Shown here piece after piece: positions 1 to 5,022 of a stretch of 5,396 nucleotides of DNA. The notes under the pieces are model-generated. The model saw nothing but the letters and a program-made list of their open reading frames with translations. It had not been told where the DNA came from and did not search any database. The DNA comes from Lachnospiraceae bacterium. GTDB lineage: Bacteria; Bacillota; Clostridia; Lachnospirales; Lachnospiraceae. The first letter of the stretch is position 1, and each line of letters opens with the position of its first letter. Both the position numbers and the translations under genes were made by a program. Location: assembly GCA_017461685.1 (NCBI GenBank), contig JAFTXF010000017.1:1-5396 (forward strand), read 5' to 3'.

Positions 1-1339
1 CCGCACGGTTAGACTCTATATAATCGGTACTGATATAACGCCCCCGGCGTTCCTGACAAAGCTGCATAATAGAACCGATAAACTCTGTAGTCACCATAAT
101 CTCCGCACTTACAATCGGCTCTTCCATATAAGCAATCTCGGAAGGGTCCGGTAAATTGGACGGATTGGTAAGCTCTATCATGGTGCCGTCCGTCTTGTGT
201 ACACGGTACACTACGCCCGGTGCCGTCGTTACCAGGTCTAAATTGTACTCACGCTCCAGTCGCTCCTGAATAATCTCCAAATGCAAAAGCCCCAGGAAAC
301 CGCATCGGAATCCAAAACCTAACGCAATGGAGGTCTCCGGTTCATAATTTAAGGAGGCATCATTTAACTGAAGCTTCTCCAACGCATCCCTTAAATCCGG
401 ATACTTGGCGCCATCGGCCGGATACATACCGCAGTAAACCATGGAATTAACCTTCTTATAACCCGGAAGCGGCGCTACACAAGGCTCCTTGTCATTGGTA
501 ACTGTATCACCTACGGCTGTGTCCTTTACATTCTTGATAGAAGCTGTAATATAACCTACCATACCGGCAGACAGTTCCTCGCAAGGAATAAACTGTCCTG
601 CACCGAAATATCCTACCTCCACAACCTCTGCTGTAGCACCGGTAGCCATCATGCGGATCGGTGTACCCTTACGCACACTGCCTTCCTTTACGCGGATAAA
701 TACAATAACGCCCTTGTAGGAATCATATACAGAGTCAAAAATAAGGGCCTGCAGCGGAGCCTCGGGATCGCCATGCGGTGCCGGAATCTTTAAAACCACC
801 TGTTCTAATACTTCTTCAATATTTATACCGTTCTTGGCACTGATTAACGGCGCATCATGGGCCTCAATGCCGATAATATCCTCAATCTCGTCCTTTACCC
901 GGTCAGGGTCTGCGCTAGGCAGGTCAATCTTATTAATAACCGGAAATACATCCAGATTGTGGTCTAATGCCAGATAAACATTGGCAAGGGTCTGGGCCTC
1001 AATGCCCTGAGCCGCGTCTACTACCAGAATCGCACCGTCACAGGCAGCCAAAGAACGGCTCACCTCATAATTAAAGTCTACGTGTCCCGGTGTATCAATT
1101 AGATTAAAAATATATTCCTCCCCGTCCTGAGCCCTGTATACAATTCGGCAGGCCTGAGCCTTGATGGTAATGCCTCGCTCACGTTCCAGCTCCATATTGT
1201 CCAAAACCTGTGCCTGCATTTCACGGCTGGTAAGAAGTCCCGTCTTTTCTATAATTCTATCTGCCAACGTAGATTTACCGTGGTCGATATGTGCTACAAT
1301 ACAAAAATTTCTGATTTTACTTTGATCCATGTGTGCCAT
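1..1339 (-). CDS. lepA: Elongation factor 4 / LepA translational GTPase (3' end beyond window)
   Basis: LepA (EF-4) is a ribosome-binding GTPase related to EF-G, implicated in back-translocation and in ribosome assembly or initiation. About 446 codons are visible, open to the left edge; family members are near 600 residues, so roughly 150 C-terminal residues, including the LepA-specific C-terminal domain, are missing. Seen in the translation: P-loop AHIDHGKST (residues 16-24), switch [10 protein letters not shown] (52-60), DTPGH with the catalytic histidine (82-86), NKID (136-139) and SAK (167-169). These are followed by EF-G-like domains II and III and the family stretch [11 protein letters not shown]. 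The reading frame is intact. The start is ATG at 1339 ([12 protein letters not shown]), chosen because GGAG at 1347-1350 lies 7 nt upstream; the in-frame ATG at 1330 has no such site. It lies downstream of spoIIP on the same strand across a 293-nt structured spacer, so it may have its own promoter, but I could not identify one. Confidence 0.97.
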   Translation of the reverse strand, partial: MAHMDQSKIRNFCIVAHIDHGKSTLADRIIEKTGLLTSREMQAQVLDNMELERERGITIKAQACRIVYRAQDGEEYIFNLIDTPGHVDFNYEVSRSLAACDGAILVVDAAQGIEAQTLANVYLALDHNLDVFPVINKIDLPSADPDRVKDEIEDIIGIEAHDAPLISAKNGINIEEVLEQVVLKIPAPHGDPEAPLQALIFDSVYDSYKGVIVFIRVKEGSVRKGTPIRMMATGATAEVVEVGYFGAGQFIPCEELSAGMVGYITASIKNVKDTAVGDTVTNDKEPCVAPLPGYKKVNSMVYCGMYPADGAKYPDLRDALEKLQLNDASLNYEPETSIALGFGFRCGFLGLLHLEIIQERLEREYNLDLVTTAPGVVYRVHKTDGTMIELTNPSNLPDPSEIAYMEEPIVSAEIMVTTEFIGSIMQLCQERRGRYISTDYIESNRA

Positions 1340-1427
1340 GCGCATTCTCCATTTGTAACTAAATTCGTTCATACCGGAGTCACTCAATTATGGATTTTAC
1401 TCCGATACTTGCATTATTATGATGCCA

Positions 1428-1488
1428 GGGTCAAAAGCCATAAACCACGATATGCTTGCATAAAAGTGGTTTCATGGCTTAGTGACCC
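1428..1488. repeat. Long imperfect hairpin (hairpin A)
   Basis: The left arm at 1428-1448 starts GGGTCA and ends AAACCAC. It is complementary to 1466-1488, which starts GTGGTTT and ends TGACCC, with small bulges. The 17-nt apical part itself contains the palindrome TATGCTTGCATA (1451-1462). The outer part of the left arm (GGGTCAAAA) can alternatively pair with the right terminal repeat at 1588-1597, so two folds compete for the same bases. Confidence 0.7.
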
Positions 1489-1500
1489 GCCCCGATATGA

Positions 1501-1533
1501 GGATAAAAGTGGGATGAATATCCCACGATATCC
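1501..1533. repeat. Stem-loop (hairpin B) in spoIIP-lepA spacer
   Basis: The inner stem is GTGGGA (1509-1514) with TCCCAC (1521-1526) around a 6-nt loop. It is extended by GGATA (1501-1505) with TATCC (1529-1533) across a 3x2 internal loop. The flanking words ATAAAAGTGG and CCACGATAT are the same words that border the apex of hairpin A, so the two hairpins share modules. Confidence 0.6.
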
Positions 1534-1632
1534 GAATATTGGGCAGGAGTGTGGGAGTGCGAAGCACGTAACAATCCGTAAGGCATCTTTTGACTCCGAC
1601 ATCTTATTATATGATTATAACAAAAAACTTTC

Positions 1633-3063
1633 TTATTGTCCACTAAGTACTTTATCAATTACAAAAGCCAGAATTTCTGTGGTATTCATGATTTCTTCCA
1701 CAGTATTGGTCTGCGCCCCCAATTCAATCAGCATATTCCGCGGCACGAAGTGCATATTATAACGCCAGGCCTTTAAATAAATTTTGCGCGTAACGCCCGG
1801 AAAATAGCTTTCTGCCACCCTCTGGGCCTGAAAAGAAAAGGCCAGATTTTCCTGCAGATAGGGATTATTTAAATAAGTAATGGGACCGTTTGTACTGCGG
1901 CAGATTCCATTAAAAAACATAAATCTGGCATAGTCCTTGCCATCTATGATAGTCACTAACTTCGTCCCTTCTGCCACCGCATCTCTATGTAAGTCAATGA
2001 CTACCTGTATGGTAGGATTGTCCGCAAGCACCTGCTCAATATCAGGCAAAGCATTACTGTAAGCATTGTCTCGGGTGGGCACATCATACACACCTTCATG
2101 ATGCAGCACATCATATCCGTATTCCTCTTCTAGCAGCTGTGTCAAACGTTCGCCTGCCCCTACGATTGTAGTACTCTTATCTCCGGGTACCGAATCCGCA
2201 AAATCCTCCTGTGAATGGCTGTGATAAATTAATATCTGAGGTCCCGCTGCATTTTTGTCTAACGTACAGTCATAGCTTGTCAATTCTTCAATATTCAGCA
2301 AAGAAGCATCCGGAGAAGTAGATGCATCCACAATATAAAAATCCTTTATCAGCTGCTCCATGTCATAATACTTGGTTATATCGTAGTTCTGTACGGTATC
2401 CGCCGGCTGCGTGCCTGATTCATTTTTCAAGGATGCGATCAGCTCATTAGGCTTAAGCAGCATGCTTTGGTCCTCTTCCCGCTGTGTATAAATATTTTCC
2501 TGCAGCAGCGCCAATTCGGTCTCTTGTGAAAATGCCAAATGCACCGGTTCTGCTGTCTCCTGCACCCCAGTATTCTGATTGGCTGACTCCAGCACCCCAG
2601 TATTCTGCTCGGCATATGTATCCTCTTCGATTCCCTGTCCTGCAGTCGAAACTGCTCCACTTACCGGTTCTATATCTGATGCCGGGCTTCCTGCCTGCGT
2701 ATCTGAATATAAATCACCGATTCTCTCTGTATCAGAGGCTGCTATACCGGACTGTTCCCCCTCTAAATCCTGTACTGCCATATCCTCTACCACAAACTCC
2801 GGCTCTCCGCTCTGTTCCATATATGCAAAAATACGCGGTGCAATCATCCCTAAAAAAGTCGGCTTGCTTTTGTAATAGGACTCCTGAAATTTAAAAATCG
2901 CAGGTCTTATGTAATTTGTTCCATACTGCACCATCTGCTCCAACAGATTTCCAGGTGTACCACCCACAAGCTTCAGCAATATCACCAACATCACACTTCC
3001 TGACAATACCTGAAGACTTCTTTTTTTTCTCTTCAGCGTCACTTCTCTGTATCTTCGTTCCAT
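1633..3063 (-). CDS. spoIIP: Stage II sporulation protein P (SpoIIP), engulfment peptidoglycan hydrolase
   Basis: SpoIIP is a membrane-anchored amidase and endopeptidase that works with SpoIID and SpoIIM to thin and cleave septal peptidoglycan so that the mother cell can engulf the forespore. The 476-residue product has a basic N-terminus, one membrane segment (about 17-34), a long acidic low-complexity linker (about 84-200), then the catalytic domain (about 225-476). Likely zinc/catalytic motifs are IYHSHSQE (279-286), DLHRD (357-361) and LIELG (445-449); these correspond by position and context to the conserved His, His and Glu of the family. It is longer than the roughly 400-residue Bacillus protein because of the linker, which carries a 10-residue tandem repeat. 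The ATG at 3063 has AGGGAGG 6 nt upstream. It lies 45 nt downstream of gpr, as in other spore-formers; a candidate sigma-E promoter sits in that gap. No frameshift or missing motif is seen. Confidence 0.96.
   Translation of the reverse strand: MERRYREVTLKRKKRSLQVLSGSVMLVILLKLVGGTPGNLLEQMVQYGTNYIRPAIFKFQESYYKSKPTFLGMIAPRIFAYMEQSGEPEFVVEDMAVQDLEGEQSGIAASDTERIGDLYSDTQAGSPASDIEPVSGAVSTAGQGIEEDTYAEQNTGVLESANQNTGVQETAEPVHLAFSQETELALLQENIYTQREEDQSMLLKPNELIASLKNESGTQPADTVQNYDITKYYDMEQLIKDFYIVDASTSPDASLLNIEELTSYDCTLDKNAAGPQILIYHSHSQEDFADSVPGDKSTTIVGAGERLTQLLEEEYGYDVLHHEGVYDVPTRDNAYSNALPDIEQVLADNPTIQVVIDLHRDAVAEGTKLVTIIDGKDYARFMFFNGICRSTNGPITYLNNPYLQENLAFSFQAQRVAESYFPGVTRKIYLKAWRYNMHFVPRNMLIELGAQTNTVEEIMNTTEILAFVIDKVLSGQ
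2552..2607. repeat. 30-bp-period tandem duplication inside spoIIP linker
   Basis: Positions 2552-2577 and 2582-2607 match at 24 of 26 bases, including an exact 16-mer GCACCCCAGTATTCTG. The period of 30 bp keeps the frame and gives two consecutive decapeptides, AEQNTGVLES and ANQNTGVQET (residues 151-170). It lies in the low-complexity linker, where length change should be tolerated. Confidence 0.85.
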
Positions 3064-3080
3064 GGCACACCTCCCTGTGA

Positions 3081-3109
3081 AGTATATGCCATGAAACTGC
3101 TTTCTATGC
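3081..3109 (-). promoter_or_regulatory. Candidate sigma-E promoter for spoIIP
   Basis: On the minus strand GCATAGA (3109-3103) is followed by 14 nt and then CATATACT (3088-3081). I compare these with the Bacillus sigma-E consensus recalled as KMATATT - 14/15 nt - CATACAMT: 5/7 and 7/8 matches. spoIIP is sigma-E dependent in Bacillus, which fits. The weak point is position: transcription would start near 3075, leaving a leader of only about 12 nt at the edge of the ribosome binding site. This is inference from motif match only. Confidence 0.35.
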
Positions 3110-4032
3110 TATATGATTGTCCCGTGCAGTGCACTGTTTAAAGCCTCGGAAACCGTATAACTGATACACTCAATAATCTCATCAATCTCTTTTGTGGTAA
3201 CATACATATTTTTTAAATCTTTAAAATATTTACGTACCTCTTCCGGAAAAGGCCCCGGTTCCTTTAAAGACTCGTGCCACCATGCTTCACAGGCATCCCC
3301 TACAATCGTCGCAGCATCCACTACGGTCGGAATCCCTATAGCCAACACAGGTATCCCCATAGCCTCTTCATTAATCGCATTTCTGTGATTTCCTACACCA
3401 CTTCCCGGCGAAATTCCGGTATTACTGATTTGTATGGTTGTATAAAGTCTTTTCGTACTTCTGGCCGCCAGCGCATCTATCACAATTAAAATATCCGGCT
3501 TGGTTTTATTAACCACACCTGCTACCATTTCAGACGTTTCAATACCGGTTTTGGCCATAACCCCCGGCTCCATGGCACTGATGCTGGGTACTGCCTGACT
3601 GTACGCCTCCTTGCCGTAAACATTTAATATATGCCTGGTTACCGATAAATGGTCAATTACCTTCGGTCCCAAAGCATCTGCAGTCACTGCACGGTTCCCC
3701 AGTCCCACAATCATGATACTTTTTTCCGCCACACTTCCATTCTTCTCCAACAGTTCCTTAATCTGCTCAGCCAGCAAATTACTGATTTTTTCATGAAATC
3801 CGGTATCATCCTCTGCCAGTCCCGGCACCTCCATAGTAATATACGTCCCCACCGGCTTGCCCATACGCTTGGCAGCATTCTTAGTCTCGATATGCACTTT
3901 GGTAATCACGGCATCCATATCCGGCAGCTTCTCCTCCTGCACTGTAATCCCTGTCAAATGCCCTTCCTTGGTTTTTAAACTTTCACTGGCCTCCAGCGCC
4001 AAATCCGTTCGTACTTCATAATTACTTTCCAC
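3109..4032 (-). CDS. gpr: Germination protease GPR (peptidase family A25), acting on small acid-soluble spore proteins
   Basis: GPR is made in the forespore as an inactive zymogen, trims its own short propeptide late in sporulation, and on germination cleaves the alpha/beta-type SASPs that coat spore DNA. The product is 307 residues from the GTG at 4032. Near the N-terminus is RTDLALEA (residues 8-15), which resembles SASP cleavage sites and is where the family autoprocesses, so the propeptide would be about 10 residues. The two family aspartates are visible as GLGNRAVTADALGPKV (Asp119) and IVIDALAARS (Asp186), with GPGSGVGNHR-like glycine-rich sequence (SPGSGVGNHR) following. I chose the GTG at 4032 because GGGAGG (4039-4044) lies 6 nt upstream; an upstream in-frame GTG at 4050 would place that site inside the gene. 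Upstream of spoIIP on the same strand with a 45-nt gap, likely co-transcribed. Sigma-G or sigma-F control is known for the family, but I could not find a convincing promoter of that type here. Confidence 0.96.
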   Translation of the reverse strand: MESNYEVRTDLALEASESLKTKEGHLTGITVQEEKLPDMDAVITKVHIETKNAAKRMGKPVGTYITMEVPGLAEDDTGFHEKISNLLAEQIKELLEKNGSVAEKSIMIVGLGNRAVTADALGPKVIDHLSVTRHILNVYGKEAYSQAVPSISAMEPGVMAKTGIETSEMVAGVVNKTKPDILIVIDALAARSTKRLYTTIQISNTGISPGSGVGNHRNAINEEAMGIPVLAIGIPTVVDAATIVGDACEAWWHESLKEPGPFPEEVRKYFKDLKNMYVTTKEIDEIIECISYTVSEALNSALHGTII

Positions 4033-4038
4033 AATGTA

Positions 4039-4044
4039 CCTCCC
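4039..4044 (-). promoter_or_regulatory. Ribosome binding site deciding the gpr start
   Basis: GGGAGG on the minus strand is followed by TACATT and then GTG (4032-4030), an ideal spacing. This argues against the longer reading from GTG at 4050, which would add only six residues (GTG, then SGRYI) and encode the binding site itself. Confidence 0.85.
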
Positions 4045-4059
4045 AGACACATCTTTTTT

Positions 4060-4109
4060 CAGGTGATTGCGAAACTCTGTTGCAGCCGGCAGAGTTTTGC
4101 AATCGCCTG
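4060..4109 (+). terminator. 20-bp hairpin with T-rich tail upstream of gpr (terminator-like on plus strand)
   Basis: The arms are CAGGTGATTGCGAAACTCTG (4060-4079) and 4090-4109, around a 10-nt loop. On plus-strand RNA all 20 positions pair, the two non-Watson-Crick positions being U-G and G-U. On minus-strand RNA the same positions are C-A mismatches. The sequence TTCTTTTATTCTTATTT follows on the plus side, as in an intrinsic terminator, while six A residues follow on the minus side. On the plus strand it would stop transcription antisense to gpr; on the minus strand it would be a hairpin in the gpr leader, 15 nt before the ribosome binding site. It could instead be a dispersed palindromic repeat. 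Confidence 0.55.
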
Positions 4110-4180
4110 TTCTTTTATTCTTATTTATAATTTCTAATCCTGAGGAAAATTATTTATCAAGAGATTAAAATATTATTATT

Positions 4181-4229
4181 TTATGCTGCCAGGGTCAAAA
4201 ACCATAGACCACGATATGCTTGCATAAAA
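4181..4229. repeat. Partial second copy of the spoIIP-lepA spacer repeat
   Basis: This segment matches 1417-1465 at 46 of 49 positions in the same orientation; the differences are at 4186, 4201 and 4207. It corresponds to the left terminal repeat plus the left arm and apex of hairpin A. The right arm of hairpin A and the right terminal repeat are absent, so this copy is truncated. It is flanked by the 10-mer TTAAAATATT at 4165-4174 and 4235-4244. Confidence 0.85.
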
Positions 4230-4338
4230 ATACTTTAAAATATTCTCGGAAAAACGTATAATATTTTTAGTCATTCAGACACTGTACGGATTACAAGCCA
4301 AATAATAACAATTTTTTTGAAAATATCAAATTTAAGTA

Positions 4339-4367
4339 TTGACAAATGGGCGGATAAATTTTACAAT
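4339..4367 (+). promoter_or_regulatory. Sigma-A promoter of rpsT
   Basis: A perfect -35 TTGACA (4339-4344) is separated by 17 nt from a -10 TACAAT (4362-4367, 5/6). The upstream DNA from about 4300 is very AT-rich with a T7 run, which could act as an UP element. Transcription should start near 4374, giving a leader of about 87 nt before the UUG start. A strong constitutive promoter fits a ribosomal protein gene. Confidence 0.9.
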
Positions 4368-4373
4368 ATACAA

Positions 4374-4460
4374 GTGTGTTTAGCCATCGCCCGTGTCTGA
4401 TGGATGTAAACATGAGACTTTGAAATTAATTATATCAATATATTTAGGGAGGTGTGCGTC
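4374..4460 (+). promoter_or_regulatory. rpsT 5' leader, possible autoregulatory RNA
   Basis: The leader is long for a single-gene ribosomal protein transcript. It contains a small hairpin CCATC (4384-4388) with GATGG (4399-4403). A competing pairing is GTCT (4395-4398) with AGAC (4415-4418), enclosing ATGT-AA-ACAT (4404-4413). S20 of Escherichia coli is known to be controlled at translation; whether this leader binds S20 is speculation. Confidence 0.3.
4446..4452 (+). promoter_or_regulatory. Ribosome binding site deciding the rpsT start
   Basis: AGGGAGG lies 8 nt before TTG at 4461, which begins the canonical S20 N-terminus MANIKSAKKR. The in-frame GTG at 4452 overlaps this site and would add the atypical residues MCV, so it is not the start. 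Confidence 0.9.
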
Positions 4461-4724
4461 TTGGCTAACATTAAATCTGCGAAGAAACGTATCTTAGTTA
4501 CAAAAACTAAAAACGAGAGAAACAAAGCTATCAAATCCGGCGTAAAGACAGCTATTAAGAAAGTATATGCTGCTATCGAAGCTGGTGATAAGGCTGCTGC
4601 TAACGCTGCATTAGTTGAAGCTACTTCTGTTATTGAGAAGGCTGCTACTAAGGGTGTATACCACAAGAACAATGCTGCTCGTAAGGTAAGCGCTATCGCA
4701 AAGGCTGTTAACGCAATGGCTTAA
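4461..4724 (+). CDS. rpsT: 30S ribosomal protein S20 (bS20)
   Basis: S20 is a primary-binding protein of the small ribosomal subunit that contacts 16S rRNA helices in the body of the 30S particle. The product is 87 residues, within the usual 85-90, and rich in Ala and Lys as expected for the three-helix bundle. Recognisable family stretches are MANIKSAKKR at the start and GVYHKNNAARKVSAIAKAV near the C-terminus. The start is a TTG codon, chosen from the ribosome binding site spacing and the conserved N-terminus; E. coli rpsT is also known to use UUG. Codon use is strongly biased to GCT and AAG, as in highly expressed genes. It is a single-gene unit with its own promoter and terminator, divergent from gpr, the same arrangement as in B. 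subtilis. Confidence 0.98.
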   Translation: MANIKSAKKRILVTKTKNERNKAIKSGVKTAIKKVYAAIEAGDKAAANAALVEATSVIEKAATKGVYHKNNAARKVSAIAKAVNAMA

Positions 4725-4741
4725 TTTATTATATGACTGAA

Positions 4742-4775
4742 AAGGACCTGCATCCGTCTTGGCAGGTCTTTTTTT
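4742..4775 (+). terminator. Intrinsic terminator of rpsT
   Basis: GACCTGC (4745-4751) pairs with GCAGGTC (4762-4768) around a 10-nt loop and is followed at once by seven T residues (4769-4775). The A residues before the stem can extend it into the T-tract. It starts 20 nt after the rpsT stop codon. Confidence 0.92.
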
Positions 4776-4814
4776 ATTACATAGGAAAGTACTCTTTCCT
4801 ATGTAATAAAAAAA
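4769..4814. repeat. 21-bp perfect palindrome overlapping the rpsT terminator T-tract
   Basis: The arms at 4769-4789 and 4794-4814 are perfect inverted repeats with a 4-nt loop TACT; the core reads TTATTACATAGGAAAG on the left arm. Its outer seven T residues are the T-tract of the rpsT terminator. On the minus strand it ends in a T-run as well, so it could terminate transcription arriving from the right. It may be a dispersed repeat. Confidence 0.85.
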
Positions 4815-4831
4815 AACGCTCCGCTTAGGAT

Positions 4832-4879
4832 GCGCACTCCGCGGTAAGGAAGTTGCTGCAAAGCATACCGCGTCGGCGC
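4832..4879. repeat. GC-rich stem-loop downstream of rpsT
   Basis: CGCGGTA (4840-4846) pairs with TACCGCG (4866-4872) around a 19-nt loop, and GCGC (4832-4835) pairs with GCGC (4876-4879) across an internal loop. The hexamer CTCCGC occurs twice just to the left (4819-4824 and 4837-4842). The segment is markedly richer in G+C than the spacer around it. Confidence 0.6.
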
Positions 4880-4880
4880 G

Positions 4881-4908
4881 AAAGAGTCGCAAGCGACTCT
4901 TTATTTTT
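4881..4908 (+). terminator. Second terminator-like hairpin before the HTH gene
   Basis: AAAGAGTCG (4881-4889) pairs with CGACTCTTT (4894-4902) around a 4-nt loop CAAG, followed by ATTTTT (4903-4908). This has the form of an intrinsic terminator on the plus strand. It would back up the rpsT terminator and insulate the downstream regulator gene from rpsT transcription. Confidence 0.65.
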
Positions 4909-5022
4909 GCTAATCTGAGAATTAAATTTCCTGCAAATCGTGATGGATATTCGTAAGGAGATATTATATTATTTAGTTACAGCTGAAAACAAAATACCTG
5001 CAGTAATTGAAAGGAAAAGTAT

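Larger units (their letters stand above)
1411..1613. repeat. MITE-like / structured intergenic element with imperfect terminal inverted repeats
   Basis: This element fills most of the spoIIP-lepA spacer. The ends 1421-1437 and 1587-1603 are inverted repeats, 14 of 17 matching; the right end reads TTTTGACTCCGACATC and the left end is the complement of TTTTGACCCTGGCATC. All three differences are transitions, and on a minus-strand RNA two of them become G-U pairs, leaving one mismatch. Inside are hairpin A (1428-1448 with 1466-1488), hairpin B (1501-1533) and a small hairpin GTGC-GAA-GCAC (1557-1567). The left part recurs at 4181-4229. No strong U-tract follows any stem, so none looks like a classical terminator. 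It could be a non-autonomous mobile repeat, a REP-like element or a structured 3'/5' UTR of the spoIIP-lepA transcript. Element ends are approximate and mobility is inferred. Confidence 0.55.
4033..4460. other. Divergent gpr / rpsT intergenic region (overview)
   Basis: This 428-nt gene-free stretch holds, from left to right, the gpr ribosome binding site, a 20-bp hairpin (4060-4109), a T-rich then AT-rich segment (about 4110-4180), a partial copy of the 49-bp repeat (4181-4229), more AT-rich DNA with no recognisable gene, and the rpsT promoter and leader (4339-4460). No ORF of plausible coding character is seen on either strand. Confidence 0.85.

Noticed and set aside
1412..1434. TTGACC on the minus strand as a -35 for lepA
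   Set aside because: No acceptable -10 lies 16-18 nt downstream, and the hexamer belongs to the inverted repeat.
1417..1602. 61-codon open frame on the minus strand inside the repeat element
   Set aside because: Its recurring YRG triplets come from the repeated ATATCG-GG DNA word. It has no family resemblance and lies wholly within the palindromic element.
1280..1762. 160-codon open frame on the plus strand across the lepA start and the spacer
   Set aside because: It lies antisense to the lepA 5' end and the spoIIP 3' end and runs through the repeat element. It has no ribosome binding site and no protein-like composition.
4116..4120. GAATA on the minus strand as a sigma-G/F -35 for gpr
   Set aside because: The sequence 15-16 nt downstream (around CAAAACT) is a poor match to the expected CATnnTA -10, and it would fall inside the hairpin.
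4234..4262. Second plus-strand promoter TTTAAA - 17 nt - TATAAT upstream of rpsT
   Set aside because: The -10 is perfect but the -35 is weak, in a very AT-rich setting. The TTGACA/TACAAT pair nearer to rpsT is clearly better.
4452..4460. GTG at 4452 as the rpsT start
   Set aside because: It overlaps the ribosome binding site and adds MCV before the conserved S20 N-terminus.
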